Assembly: GCF_024448135.1 (NCBI RefSeq)
Contig: NZ_JAMRYX010000018.1
Coordinates: forward strand, 1-44,378
DNA: 44,378 nt
Reading direction: 5' to 3'
Origin: Methylocystis suflitae
Lineage (GTDB): Bacteria; Pseudomonadota; Alphaproteobacteria; Rhizobiales; Beijerinckiaceae
In this document: positions 25,291 to 33,922 of the stretch, piece after piece
How positions within the stretch are numbered: position 1 is the stretch's first letter
Layout: every line of letters begins with the position of its first letter
Notes under the pieces: generated by a model
Told to the model about the DNA's origin: nothing
The model's input: the letters and a program-made list of their open reading frames with translations, nothing else
Databases searched by the model: none
Program-made: the position numbers and the translations under genes

Positions 25291-25653
25291 ATGAAAAAGC
25301 TGATCGCGACAATATCCTTGTGCATGCTGGCGGCCGGACCGGCCCTCGCCGAAGGTCAGAACAATCAGAACCAGAATCAGAATCAGTCGCAAGCGTATGG
25401 CAACAACTATTCGACGGTCACACAGATCGGCGTGAATAATAACGCCGCCGTCGTTCAGAACGGCTCGGTCGGCGGAAACCTTCTCGATCTTGGTTCGGGG
25501 AACCAGAATCAGAGCAATGTGAACATCGATAAGCAAGCCTTCGCGATCGGCAGCATCATCGACTCCGACGGCGCGACGATCAGCAAGACGAACTCTGACA
25601 ACACCTCCATTTCCAACAATTCGCAAGCCTCGATCGTCACGCCCATCCAATAA
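25291..25653 (+). CDS. Small curlin-repeat protein (candidate amyloid subunit or nucleator)
   Basis: 120 residues with a signal peptide (MKKLIATISLCMLAAGPALA). A Q/N-rich start (NNQNQNQNQSQ) leads into one perfect curlin unit: QIGVNNNAAVVQ (45-56), that is Q-x-G-x2-N-x-A-x3-Q. VNIDKQAFAIGSIIDS (77-92) is shared with the 276-residue protein at 21695. The C terminus is rich in S, N and T. AGGGA lies before the ATG. A strong terminator follows. Size and one repeat unit fit a nucleator or minor subunit better than a main fibre protein. Confidence 0.8.
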   Translation: MKKLIATISLCMLAAGPALAEGQNNQNQNQNQSQAYGNNYSTVTQIGVNNNAAVVQNGSVGGNLLDLGSGNQNQSNVNIDKQAFAIGSIIDSDGATISKTNSDNTSISNNSQASIVTPIQ

Positions 25654-25686
25654 GGCGCTTCGAAACGAAAGACGGCCGAGACTTTA

Positions 25687-25723
25687 TAAACCCCAGCCCC
25701 TGCGGGCTGGGGTTTGCGTTTTT
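25687..25723 (+). terminator. Rho-independent terminator of the curlin-like operon
   Basis: AACCCCAGCCC (25689-25699) pairs perfectly with GGGCTGGGGTT (25704-25714) around a four-base loop, followed by TGCGTTTTT. It is placed 34 bases after the stop of the last repeat protein and ends the operon. Confidence 0.88.
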
Positions 25724-25809
25724 AAGGACTTCGCCTCAGCGCGGCGACGGCCTTGGCGACCACCGACAGAGCGACTTGCCCCGCCCTGCTGGCGCCGAGC
25801 CCAGGCGGC

Positions 25810-26814
25810 CTACTGGGGCTGATATTTGCCCGCTTTAAACAATCCGGCCTGCGATTGCCCATCGGGCAAGCTCATCGTTCCCTGTCCGTCCGGCTCGCCA
25901 TTCTGGAATTCGCCGCGGTAGGAGGCGCCATTCGGCAAAGTGAGAATGCCCTTGCCGTGCGGGCGTCCGTCGCTGAATTCGCCCACATATTTCTTCCCGT
26001 CGGGAAATGTGTAAGCGCCCTTGCCGATGATCCGGCCATTGACGAATTCGCCGCTATAGCTTTCGCCATTGGCGATCGTGAACGTGCCTTTGCCGTGACG
26101 GACGCCGTCGCGAAACTCGCCGACGTATCGTCCGCCGGACGCAAAAGTGATCGCGCCGCGCCCGGTCGCTTTTCCGTCGCGGAACTCGCCCGTATAAACG
26201 TCGCCGTTCGGAAACTTCAGCCCGCCGACGCAGCGCTTCCAAGGCTTCGCCAAGCTGACGTCGCAAGGCGGCAGACCATCTTTCAGCCCCTTCTGTTCGC
26301 TTTGCGCCGCGCCGCTGGCTTTCGGCTTCACAGCAAGTTCGCCGTCAACGAAATTTCCGGAGAATTTCTTGCCATCGGGCATGGTGACAGCGCCCGCGCC
26401 ATGGGGAACGTCGTCCTTGAACTGGCCGACATAGATTTTTCCGTCAGCGGACACCAATTTGCCCTGCCCGCTTTTCTTCCCGTCCTTGAAATTGCCGGTG
26501 TAGGACTCGCCGTCGGGATGCGTGATGGTTCCCTTGCCGTTTGGCGCGCCGTCGCGGAATTGACCCTCGTATTTCTTGCCGTCCGTAAAAATGAGCGCGC
26601 CTTTGCCGTTGGCTTTGCCGCCCTTCATCTCACCGATATAACGGTTGCCGTCCGGCGCCGTTATGACGCCGAAGCACTGCTTCGAGATGTTTTCCGCGGT
26701 GCATTTTGGCAGCTTGCTTTCCGCTGACGCGGAGAGCGGAACGCCGAACGCGCCCGCACAAAGCGCAAGCATGAATATGCCACGGCGAAATTTTGAGACT
26801 GAGGCGTGAGACAT
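25810..26814 (-). CDS. Exported MORN-repeat protein
   Basis: 334 residues: a signal peptide (LALCAGAFGVPLSASA) and about eleven MORN-type repeats of 23 residues with the pattern GxxYxGxFxDGxxxGxGxxxxxD. They fall in two blocks, about residues 55-165 and 200-330. The linker between them is basic and has two cysteines flanking DVSLAKPWKR. MORN repeats form elongated beta-hairpin rods, often as scaffolds. Export to the periplasm or surface makes a cell-envelope role likely, but the partner is unknown. It faces the curlin-like operon, with the terminator between them. Confidence 0.92.
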   Translation of the reverse strand: MSHASVSKFRRGIFMLALCAGAFGVPLSASAESKLPKCTAENISKQCFGVITAPDGNRYIGEMKGGKANGKGALIFTDGKKYEGQFRDGAPNGKGTITHPDGESYTGNFKDGKKSGQGKLVSADGKIYVGQFKDDVPHGAGAVTMPDGKKFSGNFVDGELAVKPKASGAAQSEQKGLKDGLPPCDVSLAKPWKRCVGGLKFPNGDVYTGEFRDGKATGRGAITFASGGRYVGEFRDGVRHGKGTFTIANGESYSGEFVNGRIIGKGAYTFPDGKKYVGEFSDGRPHGKGILTLPNGASYRGEFQNGEPDGQGTMSLPDGQSQAGLFKAGKYQPQ

Positions 26815-26969
26815 GGCAAAACCTGCGCTGGTGAGGCGACGGAACCGTGAGCCTTATAGCCTAGTCGAAAATTAGAACAACGAACTTTTTCAATGAAGAA
26901 TTGCTAAAATTTAGGATCGCGGGTTCGCTCAGCGAGCATTCGACATGCGCGCGAACAGCGCGGCGCCGC

Positions 26970-27812
26970 TCATTGCGCGCCCGCGAGCTTCGTCGCCAGC
27001 AGCGCGATCGTTTTGACGTAAACGCGCGCCTGATTCCACTCGAGCAGAATCGCGAAGTTCGGCTCGCCTTCATTCCAGCCCGCGCCAGCGCGCCAGCCTT
27101 TGCCCTTGAGGAAATTCGCCGTCGAGGCGAGCGCGTCCGGCGTCGATCGTATGAGATCGCGTCTGCCGTCGCCGTCGAAATCGACGCCATATTTCAGATA
27201 GGAGGACGGCATGAATTGCGTCTGGCCGATTTCTCCAGCCCAGTCGCCGCGCATCTGAGCCGGGGACATATCGCCGCGCTCGACGATCTTCAGCGCATGA
27301 TTCAGCTCTTCATGAAATTGTGCGGAGCGCCTGCAGTCATAGGCGAGCGTCGCTAACGCCTGCATCGTCCTGAAGCGTCCATTGTCGGCGCCAAAGCCCG
27401 TTTCCAGTCCCCAGATCGCCACGAGCACTGCTCCGGGAACGCCATAGCGCGCCTCGATCTGTGCGAGCAGAGCCGCGTGCCGCTGAAGCAGCGCCCGCGC
27501 CTTGCTCAACCGACCGGGCGTCACCAGGCGACTCGAAAACTTCTCGAAACTTTGGTGGAAAATTCGCTGTCCGCGGTCGCGGCCAATCACCGCGTGATCA
27601 TAGGTTACGCCGGCCAGCGCAGCGTCGAGCGTTCGTTGCGAAACGCCTTCCGCCGCAGCGTCGCGTTTCATCTCCTCGAGCCATTGGCTAAAACCGGCCG
27701 CCGACGATCCGCAGGACGCGGCGCGCGCCGATAGGACGCAAGCGCCCAAAGCCAGCGCGCTGGCGGCAAGTAAGACGCCCCACGCCTTGGCGCTTTTCGA
27801 CAGCCGGTTCAT
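26970..27812 (-). CDS. Lytic murein transglycosylase (MltB type)
   Basis: Cleaves peptidoglycan glycan strands to 1,6-anhydro-muramyl products. About 280 residues from the ATG at 27812. The SLT-type domain shows FSQWLEEMKRDAAAEGVS and the catalytic WGLETGFGAD (E137), followed by IGQTQFMPSSYLKYGVDFDGDG with the calcium-binding-like DFDGDG. The N terminus has LALGAC, which could be a lipobox, or a plain signal peptide cut at ARA. The copy lacks the C-terminal peptidoglycan-binding domain present in some relatives. It stands alone on the minus strand. Confidence 0.93.
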   Translation of the reverse strand: MNRLSKSAKAWGVLLAASALALGACVLSARAASCGSSAAGFSQWLEEMKRDAAAEGVSQRTLDAALAGVTYDHAVIGRDRGQRIFHQSFEKFSSRLVTPGRLSKARALLQRHAALLAQIEARYGVPGAVLVAIWGLETGFGADNGRFRTMQALATLAYDCRRSAQFHEELNHALKIVERGDMSPAQMRGDWAGEIGQTQFMPSSYLKYGVDFDGDGRRDLIRSTPDALASTANFLKGKGWRAGAGWNEGEPNFAILLEWNQARVYVKTIALLATKLAGAQ

Positions 27813-27967
27813 GGCCGGCAGTTTAGTGGGCCTGCGAAGGCGCTGCAATCAAGCAGCGCGCGCCTTCGGACAGACGCGCTGGACAGCACACGTCGTCGTC
27901 GTATCAGCGCGCCCAACCTCGGCGGAATGCGCCGCTAGCGACGGCACTCCTCACGCGAGAAGCTAAA

Positions 27968-28195
27968 TCAGCGGCGCTTTGCCTTAAACTGGCGTTTGCA
28001 GGCGCTTGAAAGCTCGTTCATATGCGCGCGCAGGCACTTTTCGACGGCGATCGCATTGGGCTCATCCGCCGCGCAGAACTTGTGGGAATCGCGTTCGCAG
28101 GCCGCGCGCTGCTTGTCCATTGTCCGGGCTGTCGCGGGATTGAATACGGCGAAGCCAATGAAGGCGGAAAGGGAAAAGATCAACAGCTTACTCAT
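27968..28195 (-). CDS. Small exported cysteine-rich protein (GLG1-like repeat)
   Basis: 75 residues with a signal peptide (MSKLLIFSLSAFIGFAVFNP, cut near ATA). The mature part has four cysteines in the order C-x7-C-x12-C-x11-C: RAACERDSHKFCAADEP, VEKCLRAHMNELSSACK. This matches a single cysteine-rich GLG1-type repeat, a unit found in small periplasmic bacterial proteins of unknown function. The ATG at 28195 is preceded by AAAGAGC. Confidence 0.8.
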   Translation of the reverse strand: MSKLLIFSLSAFIGFAVFNPATARTMDKQRAACERDSHKFCAADEPNAIAVEKCLRAHMNELSSACKRQFKAKRR

Positions 28196-28302
28196 CGGTT
28201 GCTCTTTCGTTTAGCGCTAACGATCGCTGCGCAAAACGCGCGACGCGACCAGAGCGATACCTGTATCGAGCGTTGCCGATATCAAGTGTCGAGGCCTGCC
28301 TG

Positions 28303-28962
28303 CTAATCGCGACAGAGAGGCATCTCAGGCGTAACTTTCGGCACGATCAGCCGCGCGCCGGTGCAGGCGACGATATCCGCGACGCTGACGCCGGGCGCGC
28401 GTTCGCGTAGCGCCAGCCCTTCATCGGTCGGCTCGATGACCGCGAGCTCAGTCACAATGAGGCTGACGCGCCGCGCCGCCGTCGGCGGCAAGGTGAGAGT
28501 GTCGACGATTTTCGGCTCGCTCTTGGCGACGTGCTGCATCGCTATGATGACGCGCTTAGCGCCCGCGACGAGGTCCATGGCGCCGCCCATTCCCGGCGTG
28601 AACTTTCCCGGAACCATCCAGCTGGCGAGGCGTCCCGCGGCGTCGACCTGCAGCGCGCCGAGCACCGCCATATCGACATGGCCGCCTCGAATCAGCGCGA
28701 AGCTCGTCGCGCTATCGAAGCTCGCGGCGCCCGGCAACGACATGATGAGTCCGCCGCCGGCGTCAATGAGATCGCGATTCTCCATTCCATCCGGCGGCGG
28801 CGCGCTGAAGCCGATAAGGCCATTTTCGCTCTGCATGGCGACGGACATTCCCCGCGGGATGAAACGCGCCACGAGAGTCGGCAGGCCGATCCCGAGATTG
28901 ACGAGCATGCCGTCGCGCAGCTCCAGGGCGACGCGGCGCGCGATGATTTCCTTGGCGTCCAT
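28303..28962 (-). CDS. 3-oxoacid CoA-transferase, subunit B
   Basis: 219 residues. Residues near 45-55 hold the catalytic glutamate motif SENGLIG, and the N terminus IARRVALELRDGMLVNLGIGLPTLV is characteristic of the beta subunit (ScoB/AtoA). Family members move CoA from succinyl-CoA or acetyl-CoA to acetoacetate or other acids. The start at 28962 shares one base with the stop of subunit A (TGATG). The two subunits form an A2B2 enzyme. The acid used here is not evident. Confidence 0.93.
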   Translation of the reverse strand: MDAKEIIARRVALELRDGMLVNLGIGLPTLVARFIPRGMSVAMQSENGLIGFSAPPPDGMENRDLIDAGGGLIMSLPGAASFDSATSFALIRGGHVDMAVLGALQVDAAGRLASWMVPGKFTPGMGGAMDLVAGAKRVIIAMQHVAKSEPKIVDTLTLPPTAARRVSLIVTELAVIEPTDEGLALRERAPGVSVADIVACTGARLIVPKVTPEMPLCRD

Positions 28963-29618
28963 CAGCGCGCCCTGCTCACGATGTGCGTGACGAGCACGCC
29001 CGGCGTGCGCACCGCGTCGGGCGGAATGACTCCAACCGGGACAATCTCGTCGGGTTCGGCGATGACGCAATCGGCGGCGAACGCCATGACCGGGTTGAAA
29101 TTTGCGGCCGTGAGCCGATAGGTCAGATTGCCGTAATAGTCGGCCTCATGCGCGCGCAGCAGCGCGAAATCCGCCCGCAGCGGCTTTTCGATGAGAAAAC
29201 TTGCGCCGTCGATCTCAATCATCTGCTTGCTTTGCGCGACGACCGTTCCCACGCCGGTCGGCGTCAAGACGCCGCCAAGCCCGGAGCCGCCGGCGCGGAT
29301 TCGTTCGGCGAGCGTTCCTTGCGGTATGAGCTCCACTTCGATCGCGCCGGCGCTCATCAACCGCTGCGTGGTCGGATTGGTGCCGATGTGCGAGACCTCC
29401 ACCCGCGCAACGCAGCCGGCTTCGATCAGCCGACCGACGCCGACGGTTGGATAGGCTGTGTCGTTGCCGATGATCGTCAATGCGCGCGCGCCACGCGCGA
29501 CGAGCGCGTCGATCAATCGATCAGGCGACCCGACGCCAAGAAACCCGCCGATCATGACGCGCGCTCCATCGGGAACGAGATCGGCTGCGGCTTCGACGGC
29601 GATCGCGCTTTTCCTCAT
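28962..29618 (-). CDS. 3-oxoacid CoA-transferase, subunit A
   Basis: 218 residues with the alpha-subunit hallmark DGARVMIGGFLGVGSPDRLI, then ELIPQGTLAERIRAGGSGLGG and NLTYRLTAANFNPVMA. Together with the next gene it makes a complete CoA-transferase. It starts 15 bases after galT and so is probably in one transcript galK-galT-A-B, an uncommon link between galactose and short-chain acid metabolism. Confidence 0.93.
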   Translation of the reverse strand: MRKSAIAVEAAADLVPDGARVMIGGFLGVGSPDRLIDALVARGARALTIIGNDTAYPTVGVGRLIEAGCVARVEVSHIGTNPTTQRLMSAGAIEVELIPQGTLAERIRAGGSGLGGVLTPTGVGTVVAQSKQMIEIDGASFLIEKPLRADFALLRAHEADYYGNLTYRLTAANFNPVMAFAADCVIAEPDEIVPVGVIPPDAVRTPGVLVTHIVSRAR

Positions 29619-29633
29619 CTCGCTGAACCCTGC

Positions 29634-30683
29634 TTAGCGTGTAGGCTTGTCGAGATAATGCGTTTCGGAAACGTCACGCAGACGCGCCGCCGCCGTTTCC
29701 GGCGTGATGTCGCGTTGGGGTTCGCCCAGCATCTCGAAGCCCACCATGAATTTCCGCACGCTCGCCGAACGCAGCAGCGGCGGATAAAAATGCGCGTGAA
29801 AATGCCAATTGGCGTGCGGCGCGCCGTCCGTCGGGCGCTGGTGAAATCCCATCGAGTAGGGAAAGTCGGTTTCAAACAGATTGTCATAGCGAATCGTCAA
29901 CCGCCGAAGGATGTCGGCGAGCCCCCTCGCCTCGTCTCCGGTAAGCTCGTCAAAAGAGCCGATATGCCGCGTCGCGATCACCATGGTTTCAAACGGCCAG
30001 ATCGCCCAGAACGGCACGAGCGCAACGAAATGATCGTTGCCGCAAACGATTCGCTCGCCGAGGCTTTGCTCAAGCGCCAGATAGTCGCATAGGAGACAGG
30101 AGCCGTTTTGGGCGAGATACGCGCCTTGGCGCTCCGATTCCTTGACGGCTTCGTTCGGAATGCTGTGCGTCGCCCAGATCTGGCAATGCGGATGCGGATT
30201 GCTGGCGCCCATCGCCGCGCCGCGATTTTCGAAAATTTGCACATAGTTGATCGCATCGAGGGCGCCGAGCCGCATCGTCTCTTCGCGCCATGCCTCGACG
30301 ACGGGAACGATCTCGGGAACGATCATACGCGATAAAGTCAGATCGTGGCGCGGCGAGAAGCACAGCACGCGGCATCGGCCGGGCTCGTTTTGCGCGACAA
30401 GCAGTCCGTCTTGAACAATCTCCTCCGCTGACGCCTGCGCTGTGAGCGCCGCGAAGTCATTGTCGAAGGCGAAAACGCCTTCATAGGCGGGATTTCGTGC
30501 GCCATTCGCCCGCGCATTTCCCGGGCACAGATAGCAGGTCGGATCGTATCGAGGTCGATCGGGATCGTGGGTCTTTTCGACCTGGCCTTGCCATGGCCGG
30601 CTGGTCCGATGCGGCGAGACGAGCACCCACTCGCCCGTGAGCTGATTGAGTCGGCGATGCGAAGCGCTGTTCAGCAGGGACAC
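29634..30683 (-). CDS. galT: Galactose-1-phosphate uridylyltransferase
   Basis: Leloir pathway enzyme that exchanges UMP between UDP-glucose and galactose 1-phosphate. 349 residues. Zinc ligands are CYLC (C50, C53); the active site is [10 protein letters not shown] with H166. [11 protein letters not shown] and [14 protein letters not shown] are also diagnostic. It begins 9 bases after galK ends, in the same transcript. Confidence 0.97.
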   Translation of the reverse strand: MSLLNSASHRRLNQLTGEWVLVSPHRTSRPWQGQVEKTHDPDRPRYDPTCYLCPGNARANGARNPAYEGVFAFDNDFAALTAQASAEEIVQDGLLVAQNEPGRCRVLCFSPRHDLTLSRMIVPEIVPVVEAWREETMRLGALDAINYVQIFENRGAAMGASNPHPHCQIWATHSIPNEAVKESERQGAYLAQNGSCLLCDYLALEQSLGERIVCGNDHFVALVPFWAIWPFETMVIATRHIGSFDELTGDEARGLADILRRLTIRYDNLFETDFPYSMGFHQRPTDGAPHANWHFHAHFYPPLLRSASVRKFMVGFEMLGEPQRDITPETAAARLRDVSETHYLDKPTR

Positions 30684-30692
30684 GAGCCGCTC

Positions 30693-31865
30693 CTAATCGC
30701 CGACAGGGCCCGCGCCGGGACCAGGCGCGCAGGTGAGGATGGGCGGCGTAACGCCAGTCGCTGTGCGATATCTGTCGGCCATCGCCTGCGCGAAGGCTTC
30801 CGCGCGGCTCGCTTCCACGAGATTGATGGTGCAGCCGCCAAATCCGCCGCCCATCATCCGTGCGCCATAGACGCCCGGAAGGCTGCGCGCGATATCGACC
30901 ATGAGATCGAGTTCGGCGCAGCTCACCTCATAGTCGTCGCGCAGACTTTCATGCGAAAGATACATGAGACGGCCGCATTCCTTAAGGTCCCCCGCGTCCA
31001 GCGCCGCGGCGGCGCGCAACGTCCGGTCGATCTCGCCAACGACATGCCGCGCGCGGCGAAAAACGAGCGCGGGCATCGCGTCGGCGTGTCGCATCAATTG
31101 GGCGAATGTCACGTCCCGCAGCGCTGCTATTCCATCGATCAGTGTCGAGAGAGCCGCGACCGCGCGCTCGCAGTCCGCGCGGCGCAAATTATATTCATCG
31201 CTCGCAAGCTGGTGGCGCACCATCGTGTCGCAAAGGACAAGACGCGCGTTCGGGTCTATCGCAACCTTCCGCGAAACGAGACTGCGGCAGTCGAGCAGCA
31301 GGGCGCTCCCAGCGACGGCGCAGCACGAAATGTATTGGTCCATAATGCCGCAGCGAACGCCAACGAACTGATTTTCGGCGCGCTGACAGATTTTGGCCAG
31401 TTCGACTCTGTCGACCTCGCAGCCGGAAATCGTCAAAAGCGCGAAGCCCGCGGCGACTTCAAACGCCGCCGAGGCCGAGAGTCCCGCGCCGATGGGCAGA
31501 TTTCCGTCGAGGACGAGATCGGCGCCATTCAGTTTATGGCCGGCGCGTTCTAGAAAGATCGCGACGCCACGCACATAATCGGTCCAATCGCCGCGCGGCT
31601 GTGCGTGCGCGTCGTCGAGGTCGAAGTCGACGACTTCGTCCATGACCAGCGAGCCTATGCGCAAGCGGCGATCGGAACGAGGCGCAATGGCGGCCCAGAT
31701 CGAGAGGTCGAGCGCCGCCGGCATGACGAAGCCGTCGTTGTAATCGGTATGCTCGCCAATGAGATTGATGCGGCCCGGCGCTCGGAAAAGGCGCGGCTCA
31801 CGCTCGAAGCTGCGGCGGAAGGCGGCAATCAGATCTTGCTCGATCCTCGACTCCATTCCGGCCAC
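30693..31865 (-). CDS. galK: Galactokinase
   Basis: Phosphorylates galactose at C1. 390 residues of the GHMP kinase family: the galactokinase signature GRINLIGEHTDYN (31-43), the ATP loop LPIGAGLSASAA (123-134), catalytic-type D176 in CGIMDQ, and MMGGGFGGCT near the end. The start is GTG at 31865 or ATG at 31856. It is divergent from the beta-galactosidase with only 73 bases between, so both may share one control region. galE and galM are not in the window. Confidence 0.97.
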   Translation of the reverse strand: MAGMESRIEQDLIAAFRRSFEREPRLFRAPGRINLIGEHTDYNDGFVMPAALDLSIWAAIAPRSDRRLRIGSLVMDEVVDFDLDDAHAQPRGDWTDYVRGVAIFLERAGHKLNGADLVLDGNLPIGAGLSASAAFEVAAGFALLTISGCEVDRVELAKICQRAENQFVGVRCGIMDQYISCCAVAGSALLLDCRSLVSRKVAIDPNARLVLCDTMVRHQLASDEYNLRRADCERAVAALSTLIDGIAALRDVTFAQLMRHADAMPALVFRRARHVVGEIDRTLRAAAALDAGDLKECGRLMYLSHESLRDDYEVSCAELDLMVDIARSLPGVYGARMMGGGFGGCTINLVEASRAEAFAQAMADRYRTATGVTPPILTCAPGPGAGPVGD

Positions 31866-31938
31866 AGTCCCATTGTCATCAAACCGTCAAGGCGACGCCG
31901 CATCGGTTCGGCGTAGGGGATCAAATGATAGTCCGCGC

Positions 31939-33897
31939 ATGACCCGTCAACGCCTTGGCGTTTGCTATTATCCTGAACATTGGCCTCAGTCACGCTGGAG
32001 CGATGACGCGGCCATGATGAAGGAGATAGGTCTTTCCTTTGTTCGGATTGGCGAATTCGCCTGGTCACGGCTGGAGCCGCACGAGGGCGCCTATCGTTTC
32101 GAATGGCTGAGCCGCGCCATCGACACGCTGGATCGCGCCGGCCTCAAGATCGTGCTTGGAACGCCGACAGCGACGCCGCCCAAATGGCTCGTCGACAAGA
32201 TGCCGCAGATGGCGGCACTCGACGCCAATGGGCGGCCGCGCAAATTCGGTTCACGCCGCCATTATTGTTTCAGCCACGAAGGCTATGCTCAAGAATGCGA
32301 GCGCATCGTTGAGCATTTGGCGCGAGCTTTCGGCGGGCATCCCGCCGTCGCGGCGTGGCAGACCGACAATGAATATGGCTGCCACGACACTGTGCTGAGC
32401 TATTCGCCGGCGGCGCTGCAGGCGTTTCGGCGATGGTGCGCGGCTAAATATCGCTCCATCGAAACGCTGAACGAAGCCTGGGGCAATGTGTTCTGGTCGA
32501 TGGAATATCGAAGCTTCGACGAGATTGAGCTGCCGAATCTGACCGTCACCGAAGCCAATCCATCGCATCTGATGGATTTTCAGCGTTTCTCGTCCGATCA
32601 GGTCGTCGCCTTCAATTGCCGCCAAGCGCAGATCATCCGGCGTCATGCGCCGAACGCGACGATCCTCCACAATTTCATGGGCGCGTTCGTCGACTTTGAT
32701 CACTATGCGCTCTCAGACGATCTCGACATCGCCGCATGGGACAGCTATCCGCTCGGCTTTCTCGAACGCTCCTCTCACGACGAAGATTTCAAGCTGCGCT
32801 ACATGCGCGTCGGCGATCCTGACTTTCAGGCCTTTCATCACGATCTCTACCGGGCGTGCGGGCGCGGCCGATGGCAGGTGATGGAGCAGCAACCAGGCGC
32901 CGTGAATTGGGCGCCTTGGAATCCGGCTCCCGCGAAGGGCGCCGTGCGACTCTGGACCCTCGAGGCTTTCGCCGCCGGCGCCGAGGCAGTGAATTATTTT
33001 CGCTGGCGGCAGGCGCCTTTCGCGCAAGAGCAGATGCATGAGGCGCTGCTGCTGCCAAACGCCGCGCCGAATGAAGCCTATCATGACGTCGCGCGCATTT
33101 CGAAGGAACTCTCTTTACTCGATGCGCGCGTCGAAACAGTCCTCGCCCGAGTGGCGTTGATCTTCGATTATGAAAGCGCCTGGGCGTGGCGCATCGAGCC
33201 GCAAGGCCAGGACTTCTCCTATTTCGATCTTGTCATGTGCTTCTATCGGGCGCTGCGGCGCGCGGGGCTTTCCGTCGACGTCGTTCCGCCGACCGCGGCG
33301 GCGATCGCAGATCGAACGCTGATCATCGCTCCCGCGCTTTTTGCGCCGTCTGACGGTTTCGCAGAGGCGCTGGCGAAAGGCGGCGGGACAGTACTGCTTG
33401 GTCCGCGCGCGGGATCGAAGACCGCCGACTTTCAAATACCGGCTGATCTCCCTCCCGGAGTTCTGCGACGCATCATCGACATTCGCGTCAGACGAGTCGA
33501 AAGCTTTCGGCCGGGCGCACGGATTGCGCTCTCTGGACAAGGCGCTTTCGTGCGGTGGCGCGAATTCTTGGCTCTCGGCGAGAGCGTCGCGCCCGAGTTC
33601 ACATCAGAAGACGGCGAAACGGCGCTCGCGCGATCCGACAACGTCTTTTATCTCGCCGGTTGGCCGGACGAAGAATTGCTGAACAACATGCTGCGCCATG
33701 TTGCTCATGTCGCCGGCATATCGACGCTCGACCTTCCGGAAGATATCCGCGTCCGCGACAATGGCGCGATGCGCTACATTTTCAATTACGGCGCGACGGC
33801 GACGGATATTTCGGCGCTGGTCGGCGAAGAGACTCTCTTGATCGGCGAGCGCCTTCTCAAACCTTGCGGCGTCGCCGCCTTCAGGCGTCGCGACTGA
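31939..33897 (+). CDS. Beta-galactosidase, glycoside hydrolase family 42
   Basis: 652 residues, cytoplasmic (no signal peptide). The N terminus LGVCYYPEHWP and the segment MMKEIGLSFVRIGEFAWSRLEP are hallmarks of GH42. The acid/base is E145 in WQTDNEYGCHD and the nucleophile E316 in WQVMEQQPG. A trimerisation-type domain and a small C-terminal beta domain follow. It would release galactose from beta-galactosides for the divergent galK-galT genes. The upstream part of the long frame overlaps galK and is not coding. Confidence 0.95.
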   Translation: MTRQRLGVCYYPEHWPQSRWSDDAAMMKEIGLSFVRIGEFAWSRLEPHEGAYRFEWLSRAIDTLDRAGLKIVLGTPTATPPKWLVDKMPQMAALDANGRPRKFGSRRHYCFSHEGYAQECERIVEHLARAFGGHPAVAAWQTDNEYGCHDTVLSYSPAALQAFRRWCAAKYRSIETLNEAWGNVFWSMEYRSFDEIELPNLTVTEANPSHLMDFQRFSSDQVVAFNCRQAQIIRRHAPNATILHNFMGAFVDFDHYALSDDLDIAAWDSYPLGFLERSSHDEDFKLRYMRVGDPDFQAFHHDLYRACGRGRWQVMEQQPGAVNWAPWNPAPAKGAVRLWTLEAFAAGAEAVNYFRWRQAPFAQEQMHEALLLPNAAPNEAYHDVARISKELSLLDARVETVLARVALIFDYESAWAWRIEPQGQDFSYFDLVMCFYRALRRAGLSVDVVPPTAAAIADRTLIIAPALFAPSDGFAEALAKGGGTVLLGPRAGSKTADFQIPADLPPGVLRRIIDIRVRRVESFRPGARIALSGQGAFVRWREFLALGESVAPEFTSEDGETALARSDNVFYLAGWPDEELLNNMLRHVAHVAGISTLDLPEDIRVRDNGAMRYIFNYGATATDISALVGEETLLIGERLLKPCGVAAFRRRD

Positions 33898-33922
33898 CCG
33901 CCGCACGCTTCAGACGCGCGGC

